DNA of 64,000 nucleotides from an uncultured Lachnospiraceae bacterium (lineage in GTDB: Bacteria; Bacillota; Clostridia; Lachnospirales; Lachnospiraceae): assembly GCA_900549665.1 (NCBI GenBank), contig URPH01000007.1, positions 27,597 to 91,596 on the forward strand, in the 5' to 3' direction. This document shows, in pieces, positions 24,879 to 34,416 of the stretch. The notes beneath the pieces are model-generated. The model ran no database searches. It saw only the letters and a program-made list of their open reading frames with translations, and was not told where the DNA came from. How positions within the stretch are numbered: position 1 is the first letter of the stretch; the number at the start of each line of letters is the position of its first letter. The translations under genes and the position numbers were made by a program.

Positions 24879-26426
24879 TTAAATATAATTCAGCAATGAT
24901 GTCTGTGTGATCTTGCCCGTTGCCATCAAGGCTGCCTCATATGTCATTTCCACACTCTTGAGCTGGATGATCGTCTCTGTTTCATCTGCGTCATCATTGT
25001 CGGATGTCAGTTCCTTAAAGCTGCTCTGCTGTGCACTCAGACGGTTTTCCACCAGCTCTACACGGGAAGACCGATTACCGATGGTTGTCATAGCAGTATT
25101 GGCACGGTCCAGATATCCCTGTGTCACTGCGATGCCGGCCTCAAATGTTTTTTGCATCTTATCCTCGAGGAAGCTTCTTGCCTTATTGGCTGCATCCAGT
25201 ACACTCTGTATATTTGCCTTTTCTGTTTCGTCTGTCGTGGAAGCCAGCTTCTTTTCCAGTGTTGATATGGTATCTTCCATCTTGATGACATCCTCCACAC
25301 AGGAAATCATTTCTTCCACATCACGTTTGATGTCATGCGTATACACTTCGGATGCATTGGTATTGACCTGAATTTCCTGTCCAAAGCCCACATCATATGT
25401 GATCGACTGTTTGGTCAGATCGTCCGTCTTGCCATCCAGAAGTCCTTCATTGTATATCATCTTGCCGGCAGCGTTGTCAGCCGGTGTTTCGCAGTAGAAA
25501 TAATGTTCGGGACGCAGATCACTCTTCGTAAAATTCGTCTTGGAATAGGTGATACGAATCTCTCCCTCATTGACCGCAGTCGTTGAATCATCCTTTGCAG
25601 ACTGCATTGCCGAAAACACATCATCACTCAGGATCAATTCACCGGTCTCGGGAATAAAGGTAACCCCCTTTCCGGTTGCCGGTGTCTGGGAAAGATACGG
25701 ATCCTGCGTCTTATCATTGGCAGATATAACCTGTGCCGTAAGAGTCACCTTCTGTCCGTTGGTATCATAATATTCAAGCGTGGGAGCGGTATTATCACAG
25801 TCGCTGTATGAAATACGGATGCGATGTACGGTATTGCTTGTAATGTCCGCTTCCTGAATACCGATTGCAGATGCGTTGGCGCTTGTAACATCTGAAAGCT
25901 TATCGGTATCAATATATGTCAGATCGGAAAGGCAGCTTTTATCCAACTGCTCTGTGATCGTATACTGTTTGCTTGTCCCGTTGCCAAAGGTAAGCGGCAC
26001 TCCGGTGCGATATCCTGTAAACACATATCTGCCAGCATACTCGGAATTGCCGGCAGAAAAGATTTCATCCCGCAGGCCCTTCAGGTCTCCTAAAATAGCG
26101 TTGCGGTCATCAGCTGTCTTAAAGCCCTCCGATCCGGATGTACAGTCGCTGTACATGCTCTTGATCAGACTAATGGTCGTATCCACGGAATTTTCCGTAA
26201 TCTTCAGCCAGTTATCCGCATCCGGCGCATTTTTTTTGTAGTACTGTTCAATTTCCGTCAGACTGGTACGAAGACGCAGCGATCTGATCGCTACAACCGG
26301 ATCATCACTCGGTCTGTTGATCTTTTTACCGGTTGCTAACTGTGTATTTAATTTATCCTCCATAACCTTATTGTTGTTGATGTTTGTTATGGAATTATTT
26401 TGTATGATCTTATTGGTAACCCGCAT
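24879..26426 (-). CDS. flgL: Flagellar hook-filament junction protein FlgL (HAP3)
   Basis: 515 residues, longer than enterobacterial FlgL. N-terminal flagellin-like helix MRVTNKIIQNNSITNINNNK followed by LNTQLATGKKINRPSDDPV, and a C-terminal helix ending KSVEMTYEAALMATGKITQ. The extra length is a central domain. It follows flgK in the operon and is preceded by GGAGG. Confidence 0.94.
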   Translation of the reverse strand: MRVTNKIIQNNSITNINNNKVMEDKLNTQLATGKKINRPSDDPVVAIRSLRLRTSLTEIEQYYKKNAPDADNWLKITENSVDTTISLIKSMYSDCTSGSEGFKTADDRNAILGDLKGLRDEIFSAGNSEYAGRYVFTGYRTGVPLTFGNGTSKQYTITEQLDKSCLSDLTYIDTDKLSDVTSANASAIGIQEADITSNTVHRIRISYSDCDNTAPTLEYYDTNGQKVTLTAQVISANDKTQDPYLSQTPATGKGVTFIPETGELILSDDVFSAMQSAKDDSTTAVNEGEIRITYSKTNFTKSDLRPEHYFYCETPADNAAGKMIYNEGLLDGKTDDLTKQSITYDVGFGQEIQVNTNASEVYTHDIKRDVEEMISCVEDVIKMEDTISTLEKKLASTTDETEKANIQSVLDAANKARSFLEDKMQKTFEAGIAVTQGYLDRANTAMTTIGNRSSRVELVENRLSAQQSSFKELTSDNDDADETETIIQLKSVEMTYEAALMATGKITQTSLLNYI

Positions 26427-26512
26427 TCTTTTACCTCCAAATCAGCCATTATCATAATATATATCGTCAGAGCCGGTGGTTTTCTGAACATCTTTTCATC
26501 ATTAAAACCAAT

Positions 26513-28411
26513 TTATACCCCGGTCTGCAGGATCAGTCTGTCGTATACCTCCGACAGAACAGATATCATCTGCGAAGCCAGATTGTAAGCATGCTGATAC
26601 TGGACGAGGTTCAGTGCCTCTTCATCGGTATCAACACCGTATACCGACAATCTCTGGGAGTCAATCGCTTTTGATATATTGTCGTAGCTGCTATGCAAGG
26701 TAGATGAGCTTTGTGTATTCAGTGCCACATCTGCCAGCACGCATTGCAAAAAGTCACCCGCGCCGCATCCTCTGAAGCTCATAACAGAGGTATCTGTCCT
26801 AAGCGCGATCAGCTGATCCACAATATCGCTCTTGCTTTCCTCATCCGGATTGCCGGTATGGGTAGCCATCAGCTGCGGATCATCCAGCATCCCGGAATTG
26901 ACATTGAAATTTTTGGCAGTCAGATAATAATAAGAATCATCTTTACTGGAAATAACAGTACCTGCCTTAATGGTCTGACGCGATGCCAAAAATGTATTTT
27001 GTTTGTCATCTACTGCATTGTCTGCCACAAAAACAACATCCGGTTTGTTTCCATAACCGTCCACGGCACCATCCTGGGTCACAATTTTATTGAAGGCCTC
27101 CGCAAACAGACGGCACCATTCATTTAACTGTTCCTGATAGTACGGAATTCCCTGATAATCAATGCTGTATCCGACAGAAGCATCCTGACCGACACGGGAT
27201 ATATCCGGCTGTGTCGCATTCTTTTCCGGCTCTTTGCTGATAATAAAGTTATAGCTTTCAATATACGGATTGCCGTCTGCATCCACCGCATAATTGGCTT
27301 CAAAGCTGTCAAAATAATATTCTTTGCTTCCAAGCTTTAATATGCCGCCGTCTATCGGCAGTGTACAGGCTGACAAATCTCTCAGGTAATCGGCACTGAC
27401 ATCTACCTTTACGGTTGTTTTGCCATCTGCATTAACGCCAATCTCCTTTACCTTTCCGTTGAAATTTTCTCCGTTATTACCATCACGGATTTCAATCAGA
27501 CCACGCAGCTGTCCGCCGATCTGATCGCTGGCCAGAGAAAAATCACGTCCGTCCTTCCAGAACACATCATAAAGTCCCGCAACATCCGACTGGTTATTAC
27601 CCGCATAGATTTCTCTTGCACGGCACTCAAGTGTATTGTAAGAAGAGGAATCGACTAACGTCTGCCCGCCGGCTATTTTTACAACATAGCGGGTTGCGCC
27701 GGTTTCCCTTCCTGCATTGTTGGTATCGTAAACCGGCTGCTCTTCTGTGGTAACATCCACCAGCTCTGACAGCTTATCTATCAAAAGATCTCTCTGATCC
27801 CGGAGCTCATTGGCCATGGAACCGGACAGCTCAATAACATTGATCTGCTGATTTAAGGATGCGATCTCCTCTGCATAGCTGTTGATCTGGGAAACTACAT
27901 TTTTCAATTCCTGATTGCAGTCTGACTGAAGTGTACTGAGCTTTCCGGCCATATTGTTGAAGTAATAGGTCAGATTTCCGGCAAAGCCCAAAAACTGTGT
28001 CTTGGTAACCGGATCTCCCGAATTTTTATCAAGCTCCTGTATCATCGTGTACATTTTCTGGAAAATCGTGGAAAAGCCTTCGACAGTCGAATCATCCTTG
28101 AAGGAATCCTCAATCTGCTTCATATAATATTCAAGCTCTGAATACTCACCCTTGCTGGCATTGTTGTTCCAGTATTTGAAATCATAGAAGGCATCCCTCT
28201 GCCTTTCGATGGATGTCGTCTCAACGCCGGCACCGGAGCATCCGTATGTCGTGTAGGTACGGAGGCTGTTGGCTGCCTGCTGACTGACAAGCTGTCTGGA
28301 ATAGCCCTCTGTATTGGTATTGGAAATATTGTTGGCAGTTGTATTTAAAGCAGCATTGGCCGCTGTCAAGCCGGTATATGCAATATTTAAGCCAAAAAAT
28401 GTAGAAGCCAT
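26513..28411 (-). CDS. flgK: Flagellar hook-associated protein FlgK (HAP1), copy 1
   Basis: 632 residues. N-terminal motif TFFGLNIAYTGLTAANAALN with NNISNTNTEGYSRQ, then the FlgK helix domain and a C-terminal helix NLVQYQHAYNLASQMISVLS. It joins hook and filament together with FlgL. It lies after a second, shorter FlgK on the same strand, 68 bases apart. Confidence 0.93.
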   Translation of the reverse strand: MASTFFGLNIAYTGLTAANAALNTTANNISNTNTEGYSRQLVSQQAANSLRTYTTYGCSGAGVETTSIERQRDAFYDFKYWNNNASKGEYSELEYYMKQIEDSFKDDSTVEGFSTIFQKMYTMIQELDKNSGDPVTKTQFLGFAGNLTYYFNNMAGKLSTLQSDCNQELKNVVSQINSYAEEIASLNQQINVIELSGSMANELRDQRDLLIDKLSELVDVTTEEQPVYDTNNAGRETGATRYVVKIAGGQTLVDSSSYNTLECRAREIYAGNNQSDVAGLYDVFWKDGRDFSLASDQIGGQLRGLIEIRDGNNGENFNGKVKEIGVNADGKTTVKVDVSADYLRDLSACTLPIDGGILKLGSKEYYFDSFEANYAVDADGNPYIESYNFIISKEPEKNATQPDISRVGQDASVGYSIDYQGIPYYQEQLNEWCRLFAEAFNKIVTQDGAVDGYGNKPDVVFVADNAVDDKQNTFLASRQTIKAGTVISSKDDSYYYLTAKNFNVNSGMLDDPQLMATHTGNPDEESKSDIVDQLIALRTDTSVMSFRGCGAGDFLQCVLADVALNTQSSSTLHSSYDNISKAIDSQRLSVYGVDTDEEALNLVQYQHAYNLASQMISVLSEVYDRLILQTGV

Positions 28412-28479
28412 AATACTTCCTCCTCATATCGTTTTACTCGTTTTCATTTACCGGTCTGTCCGGGTCTGTCTGGGGCCTG

Positions 28480-30114
28480 TTATACAGCCAGTGTGTTGAT
28501 AATATGTTCGATCATTTCATTGACAGTATTGATAAAACGGCTGTTGGCATTGTACGCATTCTGAAATTTGATCATATTATTTAATTCCTCATCATCCGAT
28601 ACGCCGACAACCTGCTGCCTTGCAAACTCCGTACTGTTGACCGTAGTCTCCTGATTGTTGTATACGCTCTTAAATACGGATCCGCTGCTGCCGATCTGGG
28701 AAACCAGATTGGAATAAAAATCAATCAGATTGGTCTTTGTCACGACATTGGGATTTAATACATAATCCTCTGTTGTAAATACATCCTGCAGTTTTTTGAT
28801 CAGTTCAAAATCCTCTTTCTGATCCGGTTTGACAAGACCTATAAGTGTAGCCTGCTTCATCAGATCCGGATTGATCGTCAGATTCGCTACTGTATACAAA
28901 GTCGTTCCTTTTTCTTCGGTCGGATCTTCTGCAATATAATTGCCGGCCGCATCATATCCGTCCGATGCAATCTTTTGGAAGATCTGTATCGGATTGCCGT
29001 TTTTATCCACAAGATAGCCGTTGTCTTTATCGGCTGACTGGGCAAACACTTCATTGACCTTGGTCACGACTGAGTGGATCAGAGAATCAAATTCTGCCTG
29101 AACATTCATGATCACGGACTGTGCGGTTGTCTGATTGTAATCCGGTTTATCCAGATAGGTGTAATTTGCTCTGGAATCGCCCCGGGCAAGCAGTTCTGCC
29201 TTGATACCTCCAATGTCCGTATTGCGCGCCGTTGAAATCGGCAGTGTCAGATCAAACACCCTGCAGTTGGTCAGATCCGGATTGCCGGCCTCATCAAATC
29301 CTGCATCCTGTCTCCAATAAGGTGTGTACAATCCATTGCTGGGATCTGCAAACAGAGCCATATCATAGTAAGCCCCACGGGTTACCAGCGCATGCCCCTC
29401 TGCTTTGATCATAACGGCTCCGTCCACATCCTCTTTGTAGCTGATATTCATCAGACCACCCAGTTCATCCAGGAGCGCATTTCTCTCATCCCTCAAGTCA
29501 TTGGCCTGCTCTACGCCGGCACATTCTATTTTGAGGATATTGTTATTCAGTTCATAAATTCTTTTTGAAATCTCATTGACACGATCGATGTCATCCTTGA
29601 CCTGCTTATTGAGGTTATCCTGCATCTGGGACAAATCCGTGTAAACCGCCTTGGCGCGGGTCAAAAACTGACTGGCGCGCTGAATAAACAACCCCTGTTT
29701 GACACTGCTTGACGGCTCCTTGGCAAGCTCCTCGATCGACTCCCAGAACTGTGACAGTGAATCATTGAAGGATTCCCCATCCAGCTCTCCGAGTGTATTT
29801 TCTACTTCTTTAAATGTATTGTAGGTCAGATTATAGAAAGACAAACGACCGTTTTCTTCGCGATAAGTCTGATCCAGAAAATAATCCCGGACCTGACGGG
29901 TCTCGGAATAATAAGTACCCAGTCCCGTCTGCTTATTAGAAACGATCGATGCATTGATGGATATTGTATTGTATGTACGATCGGACTGTGCCACCTGCTG
30001 TCTGGTATATCCCTTGGTATCCACATTGGTAAGGTTGTGGGCCACGGTATTGAGAGCGTTCTGGCTGGTCTGCAGTCCGCTGTTTCCGACGTATAAATTT
30101 CCGAATAATGACAT
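28480..30114 (-). CDS. flgK: Flagellar hook-associated protein FlgK (HAP1), copy 2
   Basis: 544 residues. N-terminus SLFGNLYVGNSGLQTSQNAL with HNLTNVDTKGYTRQQ; C-terminus NNMIKFQNAYNANSRFINTV. It is clearly a FlgK, but the middle differs strongly from copy 1 and is about 90 residues shorter. Which of the two carries the standard role cannot be told from sequence. Confidence 0.93.
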   Translation of the reverse strand: MSLFGNLYVGNSGLQTSQNALNTVAHNLTNVDTKGYTRQQVAQSDRTYNTISINASIVSNKQTGLGTYYSETRQVRDYFLDQTYREENGRLSFYNLTYNTFKEVENTLGELDGESFNDSLSQFWESIEELAKEPSSSVKQGLFIQRASQFLTRAKAVYTDLSQMQDNLNKQVKDDIDRVNEISKRIYELNNNILKIECAGVEQANDLRDERNALLDELGGLMNISYKEDVDGAVMIKAEGHALVTRGAYYDMALFADPSNGLYTPYWRQDAGFDEAGNPDLTNCRVFDLTLPISTARNTDIGGIKAELLARGDSRANYTYLDKPDYNQTTAQSVIMNVQAEFDSLIHSVVTKVNEVFAQSADKDNGYLVDKNGNPIQIFQKIASDGYDAAGNYIAEDPTEEKGTTLYTVANLTINPDLMKQATLIGLVKPDQKEDFELIKKLQDVFTTEDYVLNPNVVTKTNLIDFYSNLVSQIGSSGSVFKSVYNNQETTVNSTEFARQQVVGVSDDEELNNMIKFQNAYNANSRFINTVNEMIEHIINTLAV

Positions 30115-30133
30115 ATATTATCACCTCACAAGG

Positions 30134-30652
30134 CTATTGCTTTGCGTCAAAGCTCTTTTGTGCGCTTCCCATGGTATTCCCGGCATTGTAGGCTCCTCTG
30201 GTATAATTGGCAGTCTCGGGAGCACATTTCATACTCTTGATCACATTCATGTTGTATTCAACCATCTGAAGTGAACGGGTGATCAGATCCCTGTTGTGTT
30301 CATTGACACGGACAAGCTGTTCGGTCGTGATCTTCAATCTGGTATGAATGGCCGCAAGCCTTTTCTGCTCCTGAGGTCTCTGGGAAAGCATAGCGGTAAG
30401 CTGTGCCAGTTTTAAACTTTCAACATCCTTGTTTAATACATTGGCAATATCCTGCATTGCCTGCATGCGCTGTTTATCAAGCATATTAACTCTGCTTACA
30501 ATAATATTTTCATCATCCGTGATTTTTTCCAGCTTTTCAACATTTCCTTCGATAATAACCGGAGTTTTTTCCATGGATAATTCCAATAACTTTTCATATT
30601 CACTGTTTTCTTTTTCTAACAGATCCATTAAATTTTCCATAAGACTAGCCAT
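30134..30652 (-). CDS. flgN: FlgN-family export chaperone
   Basis: 172 residues of helix-rich sequence with the FlgN arrangement (MENLMDLLEKENSEYEKLLEL ... EGNVEKLEKITDDENIIV ... VNEHNRDLITRSLQMVEYNM). It holds FlgK and FlgL before export. It lies between flgM and flgK2 as in many Firmicutes. Confidence 0.85.
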   Translation of the reverse strand: MASLMENLMDLLEKENSEYEKLLELSMEKTPVIIEGNVEKLEKITDDENIIVSRVNMLDKQRMQAMQDIANVLNKDVESLKLAQLTAMLSQRPQEQKRLAAIHTRLKITTEQLVRVNEHNRDLITRSLQMVEYNMNVIKSMKCAPETANYTRGAYNAGNTMGSAQKSFDAKQ

Positions 30653-30678
30653 TGGAATTACCTCAATTTCATAATAAT

Positions 30679-30719
30679 GATGTCAGGGTCAGAAAGTATT
30701 TTGCCCCTGACTTGATATC
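30679..30719 (+). repeat. Dispersed palindromic repeat, copy A
   Basis: 41 bases between flgM and flgN. They match copy B at 32368-32408 (opposite strand) in 38 of 41 positions. The core TCAGGG...CCCTGA forms a stem-loop, and GATGTC and GATATC lie at the ends. In the flagellar transcript it would be a hairpin between flgM and flgN. Confidence 0.75.
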
Positions 30720-30725
30720 CACGAA

Positions 30726-31001
30726 TTAAAACTCTCCGTTGAATTTTGCAACCAGTCTGTCTGCAAAATCCTCTGCACTCACATCATAGGTTCCTGCCTG
30801 CATGCGGGATCTGATGGAATCCACAAGCTCTGTCCTGACATCAGGTGAAGCCATAACAGCCGCTTTTGCAACCGTTGCGTCTTTTCCCGAGCTGGAAATA
30901 GAAACTACATCAGAAAATCCTTTTTTCTGTGCTTTCGTCGTGCCTGCGGGCTTTGTTGTATTGTAAATCTGCTGTATCATCTGGTAATTTCCGATACGCA
31001 T
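30726..31001 (-). CDS. flgM: Anti-sigma-28 factor FlgM
   Basis: 91 residues. N-terminal MRIGNYQMIQQIYNTT is the usual flexible part; the C-terminal half (SPDVRTELVDSIRSRMQAG, EDFADRLVAKFNGEF) binds the flagellar sigma factor until the hook is complete and FlgM is secreted. First gene of the flgM-flgN-flgK-flgL-fliW-csrA run, with AAGGAGG upstream and its own sigma-28 promoter. Confidence 0.93.
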   Translation of the reverse strand: MRIGNYQMIQQIYNTTKPAGTTKAQKKGFSDVVSISSSGKDATVAKAAVMASPDVRTELVDSIRSRMQAGTYDVSAEDFADRLVAKFNGEF

Positions 31002-31043
31002 AAGACTCCCTCCTTCCCTGGAATACGCTTTGTCTTATAATGT

Positions 31044-31070
31044 TTATCGGAAGAAAAATCAAAAACTTTA
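31044..31070 (-). promoter_or_regulatory. Sigma-28 promoter of flgM
   Basis: TAAA (31067-31070), 16 bases, CCGATAA (31044-31050) on the minus strand, with GTTT after the -35. About 45 bases before flgM. Confidence 0.8.
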
Positions 31071-31125
31071 TACTACTCTTTAAAATTTCCGCGCTTTCCG
31101 TGTTTTACCGGCCTTTGGAGATGTT

Positions 31126-32232
31126 TCAGTTTCCAAGATATGCATCAATTCCGTTGGCAATCCCCATGGCCATCTTATTCTGATAATCCTCACTCGCCAT
31201 ATTGGAATCCTCTGTCGGATTGGTCATATATCCCATTTCTATGATAGTCACCGGCACCTGACACCAGTTGATGCCGCTCATGGTATCCGTCTCCCAGACA
31301 TACTGCTTTTTGCATCCGGTAGCCGCCACAAAAGCATCCAGCACATTTTGCGAAAGTGCTTTGCTCTCGGAAGCCAGATTGCCGTTGTACGGATTGGACG
31401 ATGTCTGACAGATCGTCATGGCGCCGTTGACCGATGTATCCTCAGATCCGTTTGCATGGATACGGATAAATGCATCCGCACCAGCATTATTGGCTACTGC
31501 CGCCCGTTCAGCATTGCTGATATTCACATCATTGGTCGTGCGCACCATGATGACATCATATCCTCTTGCCTCCAGCTCTGTCTGCAGCTTCAACGCCACC
31601 TGCAGTGTCAGCTGATATTCAGCAAGTCCGCTTGTTTTTCCGCTTGTGCCTCCCGCAACCTTGGCCTTCATTTCAGCCGCACCCGGTCCGATCGGCTCTT
31701 TGTCTGAATTTCCTTTTGCCTGATGTCCGGCATCGATCACGACCACATAGCCATTGCTGTCGCCGGATTTAACCCTCAGATACTCGCTTGCCACATAGTA
31801 TTCCTTGTGATCCAGATAAATCGTGCTCCACGTACCATCATCGGCCACTCTCGAAAGCTCGGTATGCGGTCCTACCTTTTGATAAACCCCGGTATCTGTT
31901 CCCTTACCATCCCGGATATTGACTGTTGTGGTTGTATATACCGTCTCCAGCTGTTCCTCGGAATACACAACATCGGGCTTTTCTTCCTGCAGGGTTTCCC
32001 CATCATCGGCATCTGCCTCATTGCCGCTCACGGCAATATCACCCGCAGCAGCCGGTCCGGCATCCTCTCCTGCCGGAAGCACGGAAACCGAATCCTCGAT
32101 CACAGAATCCGTCTGCGAAGAAGTCTGTGTCCCGGCATCTGCATTGTTATCCTTTTTACCACAGCCGGCAAATGCCAGCATCAAAAATATTGTCATCAAA
32201 ACCAGAAACCGTTTTTTTCGGTATTTTTTCAT
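31126..32232 (-). CDS. N-acetylmuramoyl-L-alanine amidase lipoprotein
   Basis: 368 residues. A signal peptide ends in the lipobox LAFAGC (lipid anchor on Cys). A low-complexity Asp/Glu/Ser linker follows, then an SH3-type domain (TTVNIRDGKGTDTGVYQKV) and an Amidase_3 catalytic domain (about 165-368) with VVIDAGHQ, AEYQLTL, RIHANGSED and TIIEMGYMTNP, matching the zinc ligands (two His and Glu) and a catalytic Glu. It cleaves stem peptide from glycan strands. It is next to the flagellar block but on a separate transcript. Confidence 0.9.
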   Translation of the reverse strand: MKKYRKKRFLVLMTIFLMLAFAGCGKKDNNADAGTQTSSQTDSVIEDSVSVLPAGEDAGPAAAGDIAVSGNEADADDGETLQEEKPDVVYSEEQLETVYTTTTVNIRDGKGTDTGVYQKVGPHTELSRVADDGTWSTIYLDHKEYYVASEYLRVKSGDSNGYVVVIDAGHQAKGNSDKEPIGPGAAEMKAKVAGGTSGKTSGLAEYQLTLQVALKLQTELEARGYDVIMVRTTNDVNISNAERAAVANNAGADAFIRIHANGSEDTSVNGAMTICQTSSNPYNGNLASESKALSQNVLDAFVAATGCKKQYVWETDTMSGINWCQVPVTIIEMGYMTNPTEDSNMASEDYQNKMAMGIANGIDAYLGN

Positions 32233-32367
32233 AATATCAGTGTTTCCTTTCCGAATAATTTTTCTGTTTTCTTACTCTTACCTTCACATCGGCATCATTA
32301 TAACAAATTCTCCCGTTAAGGAAAACCAATATTGTCATTCTTGCTCTTTAAAATAAAAATGAAACAG

Positions 32368-32408
32368 GATATCAAATCAGGGTCAAAATACTTTTTGACC
32401 CTGACATC
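32368..32408 (-). repeat. Dispersed palindromic repeat, copy B
   Basis: 41 bases with a perfect 12-base stem, TCAGGGTCAAAA-TACT-TTTTGACCCTGA at 32377-32404. It lies between the divergent amidase and the gene at 32523 and matches copy A at 38 of 41 positions in inverted orientation. Confidence 0.75.
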
Positions 32409-32522
32409 TTAAATATGATAGTATGATATCAGGATTGACCGCCAAACACGAGAATTGTGGGAGTTGCTTTGCAGCGGAGCAATTTGTGAATGTTTCATGC
32501 CGGCCTGAGGGAGTACATAAGT

Positions 32523-33392
32523 ATGGGAATTATACCTTTTATAATATTTATTATTTTACTTTACAGCAAAACGGATCCGGACAACCGGCATGCCGATGCC
32601 TTCAAATTTTTAATCTTTGCCTGCGTTGCATTCGGAATCGTGGCATCCATCCTCGGTCCGCTGGGTATCATTGCTGTCATCGGTATTATTTCATATCTGG
32701 TCATCAATGCAAAAAAGGATAAGGAATCCAAGAAAAGAGAAGAGCAATATGGCTGGGATCCCCAGCGTTGGGACAAAGAAAACCGCCCGGCCGGTGCTGC
32801 TTTTGAAAAAAAACAGCATGCAGGACAGACTTCTTATTCCAAAAACAACGCCAAAGACGACACCGTAAAATACGATCCCTTACCGAAGGCTATCAGAAAA
32901 CGCAAAAAGATCATCCGTGATTTTAACGATAAGTACAACCTCTGTCTTACCGACAGTCAGATACAAAACATTACAAACTCTTCCTATATGTCAGAGATCT
33001 GGAATCGTGAAGTGCAGAGCATGAACCAGAAATACAACGTGGTATACGAATGGTTTCCCGGCCGCACCCAATGGCTGCGTGTTTACATGTATGTATTTCA
33101 TGTCCAGGAAATCACATCCGATATCCGTCAGCAGGAGACTATCGCAGCTTATGCTTTCGAAGAGGTCTTTCGTTTTTTTGATACGCTCCCTTCCATGACA
33201 ATGGCTGAAAAAATCGACCGTATTAACAGTGAATTTTTCACTTCCTTTGATGACGCCACCTTTATGATTGCATACCGCTTTTTGGAAAGCAGAGGCCTAA
33301 AGCACAATCTTGGCGGTCCCGATGTGATCAAGGATGAGGACAATATTGATGAATTACTGAAAAAATATTCAACGGCGGGAAGCGGACTTTAA
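32523..33392 (+). CDS. Membrane protein of unknown function with a helical C-terminal domain
   Basis: About 289 residues from the ATG at 32523, 9 bases after GAGGGAG. Two membrane helices at the N-terminus (roughly residues 3-15 and 30-60), then a Lys/Arg/Glu-rich soluble part with a Ser/Thr/Asn-rich linker and a helical region of aromatic residues (YNVVYEWFPGRTQWLRVYMY). I do not recognise the family. Confidence 0.75.
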   Translation: MGIIPFIIFIILLYSKTDPDNRHADAFKFLIFACVAFGIVASILGPLGIIAVIGIISYLVINAKKDKESKKREEQYGWDPQRWDKENRPAGAAFEKKQHAGQTSYSKNNAKDDTVKYDPLPKAIRKRKKIIRDFNDKYNLCLTDSQIQNITNSSYMSEIWNREVQSMNQKYNVVYEWFPGRTQWLRVYMYVFHVQEITSDIRQQETIAAYAFEEVFRFFDTLPSMTMAEKIDRINSEFFTSFDDATFMIAYRFLESRGLKHNLGGPDVIKDEDNIDELLKKYSTAGSGL

Positions 33393-33405
33393 GGGGGATT
33401 TTACC

Positions 33406-34368
33406 ATGAACTGTAAAAAAATATTTATAGCAAAAGAACGCAGGGTTTTTATCGATACCTATATTATTGAAGATTCCAAGAATTTTCAGCACAATCTGAT
33501 ACGTCCGGTAGTCATCATCTGCCCGGGCGGCGGATACCGGTATTTATCCGACCGTGAATCCATGCCCATTGCGCTCCAGTTTGTCGCTGCCGGTTTTCAT
33601 ACGATCGTACTGCATTACGGCGTGAATGAATTTGCTCCAATGCCCGGTCCGTTAAAGGATCTGGCCGATACCGTATCCTATGTACGGCGCCATTGCAGGG
33701 AATGGCATGTCAATCCGGATCAGATTTATGTCTGTGGTTTTTCCGCAGGTGCCCACGTGGCTGCTTCTCTCGGTGTCTTTTGGAATAATGCACTGCAGCT
33801 TCCCGATTATGCCGACTGCCCTGAGCTGATCCGTCCAAACGGAATGATCTTAGGCTATCCGGTGCTGGATCTTGCATCCTCCTCCAATCATCTGGACATC
33901 GGCACAACACCCGACATGAAAATCAGCGATATTAAATATGAAATGATACATCCCAATATGCCTTTGGAGCAGATCTTTATCATGGACAAACGTGAAAAGC
34001 GGTACTTTGTCAACTTTGAAGCCGCAATGAACGCTTACATCTTCGGTGGTCCCTATACCAAGGAAATGGAAAAATTTTATTCTCTGCAAAACCAAGTATC
34101 CATCGACACTCCGCCGACTTTTATCTGGCATACGGCACAGGATCAGCTGATCTTTCCATCCAATGCGATCAAATTTGTGACCGCCCTTGAAAAATTCCAC
34201 ATTCCCTATGAGCTGCATATCTTTGGAGACGGCGGACACGGTCTTGCACTCGGCAATTATATGACGGCACATGATGAAACTCAGGTTGTGGATGCGATCC
34301 AGCCCTGGAAGGATCTGGCACTTTCCTGGCTTCACCGCCAGACCGGTTTCAAAAAGGCTTTTGAATGA
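33406..34368 (+). CDS. Alpha/beta hydrolase, esterase/lipase type
   Basis: 320 residues. PGGGYRYLS is the oxyanion-hole segment, VCGFSAGAHVAASL the nucleophile elbow (GxSxG), and the C-terminal part has DQLIFPSNA and DGGHGLAL for the acid and His. This fits the BD-FAE/acetylxylan-esterase-like group that deacylates sugars or small esters. It starts 14 bases after the membrane protein, so both probably share a transcript. Substrate unknown. Confidence 0.8.
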   Translation: MNCKKIFIAKERRVFIDTYIIEDSKNFQHNLIRPVVIICPGGGYRYLSDRESMPIALQFVAAGFHTIVLHYGVNEFAPMPGPLKDLADTVSYVRRHCREWHVNPDQIYVCGFSAGAHVAASLGVFWNNALQLPDYADCPELIRPNGMILGYPVLDLASSSNHLDIGTTPDMKISDIKYEMIHPNMPLEQIFIMDKREKRYFVNFEAAMNAYIFGGPYTKEMEKFYSLQNQVSIDTPPTFIWHTAQDQLIFPSNAIKFVTALEKFHIPYELHIFGDGGHGLALGNYMTAHDETQVVDAIQPWKDLALSWLHRQTGFKKAFE

Positions 34369-34416
34369 TCTTATATTCATCCTATGCAATATAAAACAGC
34401 TGCCCGGGACCGACGC

